Source of the DNA: Streptomyces justiciae
GTDB lineage: Bacteria > Actinomycetota > Actinomycetes > Streptomycetales > Streptomycetaceae
Length of the DNA stretch: 64,000 nucleotides
Direction: 5' to 3'
NCBI RefSeq assembly: GCF_015163075.1
Contig: NZ_JADDXU010000014.1
Span: 186,001-250,000 of the forward strand
Part shown: positions 37,511 through 46,308 of the stretch, in pieces
How the letters are laid out: the number at the start of each line of letters is the position of its first letter
How positions within the stretch are numbered: the stretch's first letter is position 1
Position numbers and translations under genes: made by a program
Notes under the pieces: model-generated
What the model was told of the DNA's origin: nothing
What the model saw: the letters and a program-made list of their open reading frames with translations, nothing else
The model's database searches: none

Positions 37511-37582
37511 CCCGCTCGGACGTGGCGGGGCAGAGGCCGAACGGCCGCCTCCGCCTGCGGCGTCCAGGCGTACGATTCCGCT

Positions 37583-38446
37583 ATGCCCACCGGAGGAGGG
37601 GCCGGGGAGCTGCTGGCTTCCGCGGAGCGCAGAGCGGCTGTGGCGCGCGCCCGCTCGGCGCACGAGACCAGCTGTGCCGAACGGCACACGGCCCTCGCCG
37701 ACAAGGCGCCCACCGAGACCCTCCGAGACGTCCACGCGCGGGTCGCGGCACTCCACCGGGCAACCGCGGCCTGCCATCTCACCGCGGCCCGGCTGCAAGA
37801 CGACTACGTGGCCCGGCTGACCACCTGGACACACCAACGGGACACCCCGCAGCCGCTGTTCATGGCCGGCGTCGCGGCGGCCTGCGGCACCGGCAGCGTG
37901 GCCCTCACCCTGGTCGGCGCCACCCCGGACCAGCTGGCCCTGGCCGCCTCCGACGAACCGGCGCGCGCCGCCCTGGAGTTGGAGTTCCTGATCGGCGAGG
38001 GACCGGCCCGGGACGCCATCCGGCGGGCCCGCCCGGTCTCGGCGTCCGGCGCGGTGATGACGGCCCGGTGGCCCCGCTACGGGCCCGCTCTCGCCGAGCT
38101 CGGCATGGCCGAGGTCGCCGCGGTGCCGTTGAGCCTGTCAGGCGCCTGCGTGGGCGCCCTCGCCGTCTTCGACCCCGCACCGGGCGTCATCGGCTCCGCC
38201 TTCCTCGCCGAGATCGCCGAGGCGCTCACCCGCTCCATGATCCTGAGCCCGGACGGCGAACCCGGCCTCTACGGCGGCCTGGACGTGCGGGCCACGGTGC
38301 ACCAGGCGGCCGGGATGCTCGCCGTACAGCTCGACCGCCCGGTGGAGGACGCGCTGGAACTGATCAGGGCGCACGCGCTCACGGAGGGTGCCTCCGCGCA
38401 GTCCGTGGCGGCGCGGATACTCCGGGGGGAGTTACGCCTGGGTTGA
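37583..38446 (+). CDS. GAF-ANTAR domain regulator with a TTA codon
   Basis: A 287-residue protein with a GAF sensor domain (about 90-225: LALAASDEPARAALELEFLI, GEGPARDAIRRARPVSA, AVPLSLSGACVGALAVFDPA) and a C-terminal ANTAR domain (about 235-285: ATVHQAAGMLAVQLDRPVED, ALELIRAHALTEGASAQSVA). ANTAR domains bind paired RNA hairpins and act as antiterminators. Leu284 is encoded by TTA at 38432-38434, the codon read only by the developmental tRNA bldA in Streptomyces, so full-length synthesis may be restricted to late growth. It is the only in-frame TTA I noticed in the window. Confidence 0.88.
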   Translation: MPTGGGAGELLASAERRAAVARARSAHETSCAERHTALADKAPTETLRDVHARVAALHRATAACHLTAARLQDDYVARLTTWTHQRDTPQPLFMAGVAAACGTGSVALTLVGATPDQLALAASDEPARAALELEFLIGEGPARDAIRRARPVSASGAVMTARWPRYGPALAELGMAEVAAVPLSLSGACVGALAVFDPAPGVIGSAFLAEIAEALTRSMILSPDGEPGLYGGLDVRATVHQAAGMLAVQLDRPVEDALELIRAHALTEGASAQSVAARILRGELRLG

Positions 38447-38529
38447 CCGGCTCGGCACCGGCTCGGCGCTGCCCTGACCACCGGCGCCGGGTTGGCAGCT
38501 GGGACAGCCGCGTGACCGGGCTCCGTCCC

Positions 38530-40131
38530 TCAGGCGTACCGCTCCAACAACCCGCCCACATAAGCCTCCAGCCGCCCGCCCAGCACCTCCGGCGTCAGAT
38601 CGCTCCGCCCCAGCTCGCGCCACGGCCCGGCCAGCTTCGCCGCGTCGGGGGCGTAACCGAGGGCGTCGAGCAGCCGCCAGTACAAGTGGTCGGCCCCGTC
38701 GGCGAGTTGCCGCCCGCCGCGCGCCTCGTACCGTTTCCGGAACGCCAGCCCGTGTTCCGGCCCGTGCAGCAGCGCGAGCGCCGTCGAGCAGTGCGCCACG
38801 TCCAGGTCGGCCGGCCCCCACGAGGTCTCCACCCAGTCGACGACCCCGGTGATCCGCCCCTCGGCGAAGAGCACGTTCCCCGGGTGGAAGTCCCGGTGCA
38901 GGAAGACCCCTTCGTACGCCGGCGGCTCGCGCCGGATGACGTCTACGGCCCGCTCCCACATCGCGCCCTCCGGCACCCGCACCCGCTCGGGAGACGTCCA
39001 CGCCTGATACGTCCGCGGTCGTTCTTCCGGTACGACGGCATGGATACGGGCGAGCTGCCCCGCCAGCAGGTCGAGGCGCCGTACGAGATCGTCCTCGTCC
39101 ACCCGCACCCGGCCCGGCAGCCGGGTCATCAACAGGCTGGGATGATCGGCGAGTTCGGCGGTGGCGTCCACGGCGAGCAGCTCAGGGGCCGGGATGCCGT
39201 CCGCTCCGGCGAGCAGCGTGAGGATCGCCGCCTCGCGGGCGAGGAGCCCGGGGGCGTGGTGCCGGAAGAAGGGCTTCACGAAGGAGCGCAGTACCAGCTC
39301 CGTGCCGTCGTCGAGGGTGAGCCCGCGCATCTGTGAGCTCCAACCGCCCGACAGGAAACGGGTGGTGGCGACCGTACGGCCCTCGGGGAGCTGCTTGGCC
39401 AGCCAGGTGCGGGTCGCGGTCCAGCCGTCGACCAGCAGCGCGTCGGCGAACTCCCGCAGGTCGTCCGGGTGATCGTGGAACCAGACGCCCAACCGGTGCC
39501 CGGCGTCGGGGAATTCGAGGCGGGTGAACTGCGACCGTGCGGCCAGCGCGTCCTGCACGGCCTCGGTCACCGCCGCCGGGATCACCGGATCGTGACGCGG
39601 CACCGCCAGCACCGCCCGGCCCTCGTAGGCCCGCAGCCCGTCGAGCGCGGGTGCCTCGCGCCAGCTGTCCGGGGTGCGGATGATCTCGCTGAACCGCCCG
39701 TCGCCGTCCCCGAAAGGCACCTCCCACGCCTCGGCCGCGTACACCGCGGGCGAGCACAGGCCGATCGCCGACACGCGCCGCCCGTAGTGCCGTACGAGAT
39801 CCGCGACCGTCTGCCCGCTCATGCTGAACCCGACCAGGATCAGTGGATCGCCTGCCGGGACGCGCGCGTCGATCACCGCGGCGGCCTGCTCGAACCGGCG
39901 GCGCAGGCTCAACTCCGCCAGCTCGCCGCTGCTTTCACCATGCCCGGAGAAGTCCAGGGCGAGCACCCCGCAGCCACGGCCGGCGAACTCCGCCAGCACC
40001 GGCGTCAGCCGCTCCTTGCTGCCGTTGCCGGCCCCGTGCAGCACGACGGCGGTGGCCCGACCCGGACCACCGCCGCACTGCACCCCGCTGAGCCGTTCGC
40101 CGTCATGACCGAAGGTGAAGGAGGAGAGCAT
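38530..40131 (-). CDS. Fusion of an alpha/beta hydrolase and an aminoglycoside phosphotransferase-like kinase
   Basis: A 533-residue two-domain protein. Residues 1-250 are an alpha/beta hydrolase with nucleophile Ser103 in LVGFSMSGQTVA, LDFSGHGESSG and DAGHRLGVW at the His end. Residues about 255-533 are an APH/choline-kinase fold with the catalytic FLHRDFHPGN (HRD at 412-414), GVVDWVETSWGPADLDVAHC and YWRLLDALGYAP. Both modules keep their key residues. The fusion suggests phosphorylation and ester hydrolysis of one small molecule, for instance inactivation of an antibiotic, though this is inference. ATG 40131 has GGAGG before it. Confidence 0.88.
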   Translation of the reverse strand: MLSSFTFGHDGERLSGVQCGGGPGRATAVVLHGAGNGSKERLTPVLAEFAGRGCGVLALDFSGHGESSGELAELSLRRRFEQAAAVIDARVPAGDPLILVGFSMSGQTVADLVRHYGRRVSAIGLCSPAVYAAEAWEVPFGDGDGRFSEIIRTPDSWREAPALDGLRAYEGRAVLAVPRHDPVIPAAVTEAVQDALAARSQFTRLEFPDAGHRLGVWFHDHPDDLREFADALLVDGWTATRTWLAKQLPEGRTVATTRFLSGGWSSQMRGLTLDDGTELVLRSFVKPFFRHHAPGLLAREAAILTLLAGADGIPAPELLAVDATAELADHPSLLMTRLPGRVRVDEDDLVRRLDLLAGQLARIHAVVPEERPRTYQAWTSPERVRVPEGAMWERAVDVIRREPPAYEGVFLHRDFHPGNVLFAEGRITGVVDWVETSWGPADLDVAHCSTALALLHGPEHGLAFRKRYEARGGRQLADGADHLYWRLLDALGYAPDAAKLAGPWRELGRSDLTPEVLGGRLEAYVGGLLERYA

Positions 40132-40159
40132 GCCCTCATTCGATCACGGCGAACGGGCC

Positions 40160-40660
40160 TCAGGCGGTCGTCTTCTGCGCCGCCCTGATCGCCTCGCGCA
40201 GATGGTCCTCGTCGGCCTGGCTCAGCGAGGTCTGCACCAACTGGCCGCCGAACGGCATGAGTTGCGGGATCACCTTGTCCTGCGCGGCCTGCTTGACCAG
40301 GACGAACAGGGCCGCGGCACCCGGACGCAGATTCTGGCTGAGCTCCTTCATGAAGTTGTCGTTGATGCCGGTGTCGGTGATCGCGCCCCCGGCCGCGCCG
40401 GCCGCCGCGCCCACCGCCGCGCCGAGCAGCGGGGCGAGGAACAGCAGCCCGATCACGCCGCCCCACAGGGCGCCGCCGGCCGCGCCCACGGTGGTGTGGT
40501 TGACGGCCTGATGCAGCTTGATCTTGCCGTCGTCACGCCGCTCGACGACCACGATGTCCTCCAGCTCGACGAGATGCTGTTTGGACAGCTCGACGACCTT
40601 GTCGCGGACCTGATGGGCGGTGGCGAGGTCGTCGTAGGCGATGACGAAGAGATCACTCAT
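40160..40660 (-). CDS. DUF1269-type membrane protein
   Basis: A 166-residue protein: an N-terminal globular part (MSDLFVIAYDDLATAHQVRD, VELEDIVVVERRDDGKIKLH), a glycine-zipper membrane region (GALWGGVIGLLFLAPLLGAA, VGAAAGAAGGAITDTGINDN) and a C-terminal tail (FMKELSQNLRPGAAALFVLV). This is the DUF1269 layout. ATG 40660 is chosen because AGGGG is 8 bases upstream; GTG 40669 is too close to it. Function is unknown; glycine zippers suggest membrane insertion, possibly stress-linked. Confidence 0.83.
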   Translation of the reverse strand: MSDLFVIAYDDLATAHQVRDKVVELSKQHLVELEDIVVVERRDDGKIKLHQAVNHTTVGAAGGALWGGVIGLLFLAPLLGAAVGAAAGAAGGAITDTGINDNFMKELSQNLRPGAAALFVLVKQAAQDKVIPQLMPFGGQLVQTSLSQADEDHLREAIRAAQKTTA

Positions 40661-40870
40661 CCCAGGCACCCCTTATGTAGGGAGTAGTTATGAAACTTCC
40701 GTTTCGCCCGACTCTAGGCCGCGGGAAAAGGAGATGCACGCCGAGTGACGGACTCCCTACGCTGGACACCCGTTGCGGAGCCGCCACCTCTGCTTTCCGC
40801 AGGGCGGGCGTCACTCTGCGCGTTCGGCACTACTCTGCTGCTCACCCACCCACGCACACGGAGGCCACTG

Positions 40871-41155
40871 ATGGGCACCATCGTCATGGCCGGGACCGCA
40901 GTTCTGGTCGTCTTAGGATTCGGGAACCACATCTACTGGCTCGCCGCCGTCGCCGTGCTGTTCCTGTACATGCAGTACGGGCGCGGGACGTCCGCCACCT
41001 CGTCCAGGGGCGGCTCGTCGTCCGGCGGCGGGATGATGCCCAGCGACTACCGCGCATACCGCGACCGCCGGGACAAGCAGGCCAAGTGGGAGCGCCGCTA
41101 CCGTCGCGAGCGTCCCTTCGAGTCCCGCCGCCAGGAGCGCGAGAAGAGCAAGTGA
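40871..41155 (+). CDS. Small two-helix membrane protein
   Basis: A 94-residue protein with two predicted hydrophobic helices (IVMAGTAVLVVLGFG and IYWLAAVAVLFLYMQY), a Ser/Gly-rich link and a strongly charged Arg/Lys tail (RDRRDKQAKWERRYRRERPF). GGAGG at 40859-40863 gives a good ribosome site for ATG 40871. Upstream in-frame starts are rejected because they run into shadow sequence. The 210-base gap to 40660 holds nothing else I can name. Confidence 0.75.
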   Translation: MGTIVMAGTAVLVVLGFGNHIYWLAAVAVLFLYMQYGRGTSATSSRGGSSSGGGMMPSDYRAYRDRRDKQAKWERRYRRERPFESRRQEREKSK

Positions 41156-41186
41156 GACCCGTACGGGTAGCCCCTGGCCGGTGAGG

Positions 41187-41771
41187 TCACAGACCGGGGG
41201 CGCCCCACACCGGGAACCAGCGGCTCAGATCCTGTTCGAGCCGTAGATCGTCCGCGAGCGCCGCCTTCACCCGCAGCTCCAGCGCGTTGTCCCGCCGCTG
41301 CCCGCCACCGGGCAGCGGCGCGAACGGGTAGAAGGTGCCGCGCTTGTAGAGGTAGACCAGCGCCAGCGTGCGGCCCGCGTCGTCCCGGAAGCCCGCGAGC
41401 GAGCACAGCAGCTGCGGGCCGAAGCCGTTGACCTCCATCGAGGAGTTCACCGCGTGCAGATCGTTGACCAGCAGATGCAGCTGGTCCGGGGCGCGCTGCG
41501 ACACCAGCCAGGAGTAGCCGTAGTCGTCCCGCCGCAGCTCGACCGGGGGGCCGTCGCGGTCGGCGTCCGCGTCCAGCAGCGCCTGCACCTCGCGGTGCGT
41601 CTGCTCGAACGCCGCGCCCTCGACAGTCGCGAAGCACACCGCACCGCTCCCGGACGGGGTGAACCCCGCCGCGGCCTCCAGCGTCACCGCCGCCGACGGC
41701 AGGGCGAAGAGCCGGTCGAGATCGGGCGCGACCGGCTTGGTGCGCCCGAGCAGGATGTCCAACAGCCCCAT
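41187..41771 (-). CDS. pspAB: PspA-associated protein PspAB
   Basis: A 194-residue protein of the actinobacterial PspAB family: MGLLDILLGRTKPVAPDLDR, LEAAAGFTPSGSGAVCFATV, YSWLVSQRAPDQLHLLVNDL and YLYKRGTFYPFAPLPGGGQR. In this family PspAB is typically encoded beside htpX, exactly as here: the stop of htpX is 3 bases before this start. It likely acts with PspA-type envelope stress proteins at the inner membrane. The name rests on family sequence and the htpX neighbour. Confidence 0.85.
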   Translation of the reverse strand: MGLLDILLGRTKPVAPDLDRLFALPSAAVTLEAAAGFTPSGSGAVCFATVEGAAFEQTHREVQALLDADADRDGPPVELRRDDYGYSWLVSQRAPDQLHLLVNDLHAVNSSMEVNGFGPQLLCSLAGFRDDAGRTLALVYLYKRGTFYPFAPLPGGGQRRDNALELRVKAALADDLRLEQDLSRWFPVWGAPGL

Positions 41772-41774
41772 CCG

Positions 41775-42692
41775 CTACTCCGTCTTCCCGGGCCGGGCGG
41801 CCTCGCCCAACTCGGCGGAGATCCTGCCCAGTTGATCGAGGCGCTGTTCCAGGGTCGGGTGGGTGGAGAAGTACCGCTCGATGCCGGGCTCCCTGCCGGT
41901 GGCCGGGGTGAAGTAGAAGGCGTTGAAGGCCTGCGCGGTCCGCAGGTCCTTGGTGGGAATCCGGGCGATGTCCCCGGACACCTTGGTCAGCGCGGAGGCC
42001 AGCGCCGAGGGCCGCCCCGTCAGCTGCGCCGCGGCCCGGTCGGCGGCCAGCTCCCGGTACCGGGACAGCGCCCGGATGAGCAGGAAGCTGAGCGCGTACA
42101 CGGCCGCCGAGACGCCCATGACGGCGGCGAAGACGACGGCGGTGTTCTGGTCCTTCCGCCCGCCGAAGACCTGCGAGTAGAACGCGAACCGCACGATCAG
42201 CCCGGCGATGACGCCCAGGAACGAGGCGACGGTGATCACGGCGACGTCCTTGTGCGCCACATGCGACAGCTCGTGCGCGAGGACACCCTCCAGCTCGTCC
42301 TTCTCCAGCCGCCGCAGCAGCCCGTCGGTCACGCACACCACGGCGTGCTCGGGGTTCCGCCCGGTGGCGAACGCGTTCGGCATGTCCATGTGGGAGACGG
42401 CGACGACGGGCTTGGGCATGTCCGCGATGGCGCACAGCCGGTCGACGACCCCGTGCAGCTCGGGATACTCCTCCCGCTCCACGACCCGGCCCCGCATCGC
42501 GAACAGCGCGACCCGGTCGGAGAACCAGTACTGCGCCCCGAGCATCGCGGCCACCACGACCACGACCAGCACCCAGGACTTCAACAGCACGATCAACGCG
42601 CCCACGAAGACGACGTACAACAGCCCGAGCAGGAACAGCGTGACCGTCATCCGCACGGTCAGCCGCCGATCACTCCGGAAGCGGCTCCGCAT
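41775..42692 (-). CDS. htpX: Zinc metalloprotease HtpX (M48)
   Basis: A 305-residue membrane protease. Two N-terminal helices (MTVTLFLLGLLYVVFVGALI, VLVVVVVAAMLGAQYWFSD) precede the zinc site HELSHVAHKD with H140-E141-x-x-H144. Two further helices and ALSRYRELAADRAAAQLTG supply the third zinc ligand Glu. It degrades misfolded membrane proteins. ATG 42692 is chosen over in-frame Met and Val upstream because GGGGTG lies 6 bases before it. Co-transcribed with pspAB, forming an envelope stress unit. Confidence 0.94.
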   Translation of the reverse strand: MRSRFRSDRRLTVRMTVTLFLLGLLYVVFVGALIVLLKSWVLVVVVVAAMLGAQYWFSDRVALFAMRGRVVEREEYPELHGVVDRLCAIADMPKPVVAVSHMDMPNAFATGRNPEHAVVCVTDGLLRRLEKDELEGVLAHELSHVAHKDVAVITVASFLGVIAGLIVRFAFYSQVFGGRKDQNTAVVFAAVMGVSAAVYALSFLLIRALSRYRELAADRAAAQLTGRPSALASALTKVSGDIARIPTKDLRTAQAFNAFYFTPATGREPGIERYFSTHPTLEQRLDQLGRISAELGEAARPGKTE

Positions 42693-42788
42693 CTGCATCA
42701 CCCCGCAGTCAGGCACTCGTCCCACTGCCCAGTGTGCACCCGGCCCCACCATGAAGCGGTCGCGATCAGCCCTGGGACGGGCAAAGGC

Positions 42789-44240
42789 TCAAGCCGGAAG
42801 CCCCGCTTCCCACTTGCGCCGCCGCAACACGTACTCACTGAACAGCTCCCGCCCCCGGTCGAGCAGCTCACCCACCTCGGCCACCCCGTGGGGCACATCC
42901 GCGGTCGGATGCCAGTGCTGCACGGCCTGCCGGGCCGCGTGCCGCAGCTTGTCGTCCGGGTCGTCGATGAGCGCGACCGCGGCCCGCAGCCGTACGAGAC
43001 CGCTGTGCTGGTGGAGCAACCGGAACGCGGACACCCGCACCGCGCGCGCCCGCTCCGCCGCGAGCCGCCCCAACAGCCACTCCTCGTCCAACGACCGCGC
43101 CGAGGGCACCAGCGCCACCGTCGCCTCCCGCACCACACCCGGATCGGGGTCGTCGAGCAGCGCCGCGAACCGCGCCACGTCCGACACATCCAGGCTCCGC
43201 AGCCCCGCCACGGCCCGCGCCCGCACGGCAGGCACGGCGTACGAGGTCAAGCCCCACAACACCCCCGCGTCCGCCCGCTCCCCGCACTCCGCGAGCCCAC
43301 TGACGACCCCCGGCGACACCTCCGCACCGGCACACCGCTCCCGGTACCAGGCCGCCGGATCACCCCCGTACTGCCGCACCACGTACCGCGCACAGGCCCG
43401 CACCCGCCCCGCCCGGTCCCCGAGGAACCCGGCGGCCCGCTCAGGCATCCCGGCCCGCCGCAAGGCGGTGACCCCGGCGGCCCGCGCCCGCGGATTCCGC
43501 GCGGCGAGGAGCGGTTCGAGTACGTCGTCCCGCGGACCCTCCGCCACCACGGCGGCCAGCGCCGCATCGGCGCACAGATCCTGGACGACGGTGTCGTCGT
43601 CGCGGGCGGCGGCGCGGGCGAGTTCGGCGGGGGAGAGGAGACGGCCCGCGATGACGAGACGGTGGGCGTAGCGGCGTACGGCACGGTCGGTGTGCCGGCA
43701 CAGCGGTTCGAGGATCTCGCGGGGCGCGCGGCTCAGCAGCGCGGTGGCCAGATCGGCGGCGAAGTCGCCCCGCCCGCGGCGCCCCACCCGCAGGATCAGC
43801 GGGATCAGCCGGGCCGCGCCCTCGGCGTCCAGCAACTCCGTCAGCCGCTCCCGGGCCCGGTCGCGCACCTGGGCAACCCAGTCGGCACAGCGCACCACCA
43901 CCAGAGGCAGCAGTTCCGGGTGCTCGCCGACCCGCTCCAGCGCGGACTGCCGGACCCGGCCGTCCCGGTGGCACAGGCCGAGCGCCAGCTGGGACTCGGT
44001 GAGGCGGACGCCACGGGGCAGCAGGCGCCGCTCCCGGCCCAGGACCTTGACGAGCAGCCGCCCGCTGTCGGTCTGCTCCCAGACCGACCTCCACGCGTAC
44101 TCGCCCGGCGCCCGGGTGAGAACCCGCGTCCCGGCGTCCAGCGCGGTCCAGGCGGCCGGGGCGGCGGTGTCGAACGCCTCTCGCAGCGACGCCCCCTCGG
44201 CGAGCCGCACCGCCGCCGCGTTCCCGTCCATGATGTCCAC
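42789..44240 (-). CDS. HEAT-repeat-like protein
   Basis: A 483-residue all-helical protein made of repeated helix pairs such as DRARERLTELLDAEGAARLI, DRAVRRYAHRLVIAGRLLSP, ARAAGVTALRRAGMPERAAG and DPGVVREATVALVPSARSLD, typical of HEAT/PBS-lyase repeats. No signal peptide or catalytic motif. GTG 44240 is chosen for AGGGGG at 7-base spacing; GTG 44246 and ATG 44231 remain possible. It probably is a scaffold. It runs in the same direction as the small membrane protein gene upstream. Confidence 0.8.
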   Translation of the reverse strand: MDIMDGNAAAVRLAEGASLREAFDTAAPAAWTALDAGTRVLTRAPGEYAWRSVWEQTDSGRLLVKVLGRERRLLPRGVRLTESQLALGLCHRDGRVRQSALERVGEHPELLPLVVVRCADWVAQVRDRARERLTELLDAEGAARLIPLILRVGRRGRGDFAADLATALLSRAPREILEPLCRHTDRAVRRYAHRLVIAGRLLSPAELARAAARDDDTVVQDLCADAALAAVVAEGPRDDVLEPLLAARNPRARAAGVTALRRAGMPERAAGFLGDRAGRVRACARYVVRQYGGDPAAWYRERCAGAEVSPGVVSGLAECGERADAGVLWGLTSYAVPAVRARAVAGLRSLDVSDVARFAALLDDPDPGVVREATVALVPSARSLDEEWLLGRLAAERARAVRVSAFRLLHQHSGLVRLRAAVALIDDPDDKLRHAARQAVQHWHPTADVPHGVAEVGELLDRGRELFSEYVLRRRKWEAGLPA

Positions 44241-44330
44241 GCCCACGCCCCCTGCCCGCCTCTGTAGGTCCGGCGAGCGTAAGCGACCGGGCCCCGAACG
44301 GGCGCGCGATTTACCTGCTCAGCGCCCCGC

Positions 44331-44588
44331 CTAGTACGGCGCCCGGAACCCGCTGTACCCCAGCAGCACGATGACCACCGCCACGATCCCGAACACGATG
44401 GCCGCCGAGGCCCAGCCCGAGCGCGGTCGGGACACTCCCTCCGGGTCGGCACGGAACGGCTGCGGCTCCGGAGGGTTCTCCTTCCAGCGGGCGGCCAGCA
44501 TCCGGGCCCGGGCCGAGGGCTCCTTGAGCTCGGCGGCGTCGGCCCAGCGGATGTCGAACTCCCGGTCCTCGTCGTCCCGTTCGGCCAT
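44331..44588 (-). CDS. Small C-tail-anchored membrane protein
   Basis: An 85-residue protein: an acidic/charged cytoplasmic part (MAERDDEDREFDIRWADAAE, ARMLAARWKENPPEPQPFRA) and one C-terminal helix (WASAAIVFGIVAVVIVLLGY). It is conserved next to glnA as I remember it, but has no assigned function. ATG 44588 is the last start before the charged region. Confidence 0.75.
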   Translation of the reverse strand: MAERDDEDREFDIRWADAAELKEPSARARMLAARWKENPPEPQPFRADPEGVSRPRSGWASAAIVFGIVAVVIVLLGYSGFRAPY

Positions 44589-44636
44589 GTCCGTGACCCC
44601 CGTCAACTTTCTTCGAACAGTAGTGCCGGAAACCAT

Positions 44637-44683
44637 ACGACGGCGCCCCCGCACCTGGAAAACAGGGGCGGGGGCGCCGTCGT
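44637..44683 (-). terminator. Strong terminator after glnA
   Basis: ACGACGGCGCCCCCGC (44637-44652) pairs with the mirrored GGCGGGGGCGCCGTCGT ending at 44683. It lies 17 bases past the glnA stop. Confidence 0.88.
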
Positions 44684-44699
44684 ACGGACTACGCGTCGA

Positions 44700-46109
44700 T
44701 CACACGTCGAAGTAGAGCTCGAACTCGTGCGGGTGCGGACGCAGCTGGAGCGGAGCGATCTCGTTCGCGCGCTTGAAGTCGATCCACGTCTCGATCAGGT
44801 CGGACGTGAAGACGTCACCGGCGAGCAGGAACTCGTGGTCGGCCTCGAGGCGGTCGAGGACGGCCGGGAGCGAGGTCGGGACCTGCGCGACGCTCGCGTG
44901 CTCCTCGGGAGCCAGCTCGTAGAGGTCCTTGTCGATCGGCTCGGCCGGCTCGATCTTGTTCTTGATGCCGTCCAGGCCCGCGAGCAGCAGCGCCGAGAAC
45001 GCCAGGTACGGGTTGCCGGAGGAGTCGGGCGCACGGAACTCGACGCGCTTGGCCTTCGGGTTGGAGCCCGTGATCGGGATACGCATGGCCGCGGAGCGGT
45101 TGCGCTGCGAGTACACCAGGTTGATCGGCGCCTCGAAGCCCGGGACCAGACGGTGGTACGAGTTCACCGTCGGGTTGGTGAAGGCGAGCAGCGACGGGGC
45201 GTGCTTGAGGATGCCGCCGATGTAGTAGCGGGCGGTGTCCGACAGACCCGCGTAGCCGGCCTCGTCGTAGAACAGCGGGTCGCCGTTGCTCCACAGCGAC
45301 TGGTGGACGTGCATGCCCGAGCCGTTGTCACCGAAGATCGGCTTCGGCATGAAGGTCGCGGTCTTGCCGTTGCGCCAGGCCACGTTCTTCACGATGTACT
45401 TGAAGAGCTGGAGGTCGTCGGCCGCGGCGAGCAGCGTGTTGAACTTGTAGTTGATCTCGGCCTGGCCGGCGGTGCCCACCTCGTGGTGCTGGCGCTCGAC
45501 CTGAAGGCCGGACTTGGCCAGCTCCAGGGAGATCTCGGCACGCAGGTCGGCGAAGTGGTCGACCGGCGGGACCGGGAAGTAGCCGCCCTTGTAGCGGACC
45601 TTGTAACCACGGTTGTCCTCGAGGGCGCCGGTGTTCCAGGCGCCCGCCTCGGAGTCGATGTGGTAGAAGCTCTCGTTCGCCGAGGTGGCGAAGCGGACGC
45701 TGTCGAAGACGTAGAACTCGGCCTCGGGACCGAAGTACGCGGTGTCCGCGATACCGGTCGACGCGAGGTAGGCCTCGGCCTTCTTCGCCACGTTGCGCGG
45801 GTCACGGGAGTACTGCTCGCCCGTGATCGGGTCGTGGATGAAGAAGTTGATGTTCAGCGTCTTGTCGCGGCGGAAGGGGTCGACCCGGGCGGTCGAGAGG
45901 TCCGCGCGCAGCGCCATGTCGGACTCGTGGATGGCCTGGAAGCCACGGATCGACGAACCGTCGAACGCGAGCTCCTCGTCCGGGTCGAACGCCTCGACGG
46001 GCAGCGTGAAGTGCTGCATGACGCCCGGCAGGTCGCAGAAGCGGACGTCGACGAACTTGACGTCCTCGTCCGCGATGAACTTCTTGGCCTCGTCGGCGTT
46101 CTGGAACAT
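44700..46109 (-). CDS. glnA: Glutamine synthetase I (type I-beta)
   Basis: A 469-residue cytoplasmic enzyme joining glutamate and ammonia with ATP. Signature regions are AFDGSSIRGFQAIHESDMAL, FGPEAEFYVFDSVRF, GQAEINYKFNTLLAAADDLQ, MPKPIFGDNGSGMHVHQSLW, and NRSAAMRIPITGSNPKAKR. Tyr397 in DKDLYELAPEEHA is the adenylylation site, so the enzyme is probably switched off by GlnE under nitrogen excess. ATG 46109 has GAGGAG 5 bases upstream. A well-spaced GlnR box lies 99 bases before the start, and a strong terminator follows. Confidence 0.98.
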   Translation of the reverse strand: MFQNADEAKKFIADEDVKFVDVRFCDLPGVMQHFTLPVEAFDPDEELAFDGSSIRGFQAIHESDMALRADLSTARVDPFRRDKTLNINFFIHDPITGEQYSRDPRNVAKKAEAYLASTGIADTAYFGPEAEFYVFDSVRFATSANESFYHIDSEAGAWNTGALEDNRGYKVRYKGGYFPVPPVDHFADLRAEISLELAKSGLQVERQHHEVGTAGQAEINYKFNTLLAAADDLQLFKYIVKNVAWRNGKTATFMPKPIFGDNGSGMHVHQSLWSNGDPLFYDEAGYAGLSDTARYYIGGILKHAPSLLAFTNPTVNSYHRLVPGFEAPINLVYSQRNRSAAMRIPITGSNPKAKRVEFRAPDSSGNPYLAFSALLLAGLDGIKNKIEPAEPIDKDLYELAPEEHASVAQVPTSLPAVLDRLEADHEFLLAGDVFTSDLIETWIDFKRANEIAPLQLRPHPHEFELYFDV

Positions 46110-46207
46110 CCAGCTCCTCCTACTCCCGACGGTTCCGTGCCGGGGTGGTAGTTCGTTCGTGCTGCCAGTGCGGTGGCACACGCTGTCCTCGACCCTAGGG
46201 ACGCGTG

Positions 46208-46245
46208 ATTTCTCAGGCGTGACCCATTTGTTTCGCACAAGTTAA
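46208..46245. promoter_or_regulatory. GlnR box upstream of glnA
   Basis: On the minus strand the 5-mers TTAAC, GAAAC, GTCAC and GAAAT are each separated by exactly 6 bases, the known streptomycete GlnR binding layout. Position and form match the described glnA promoter site. Binding itself is inferred. Confidence 0.85.
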
Positions 46246-46308
46246 CCGGACACCTTCCGATCCACCCCACCTGTCCGTATCCCGAAACGCGGGCAGTACC
46301 GTGGACGG

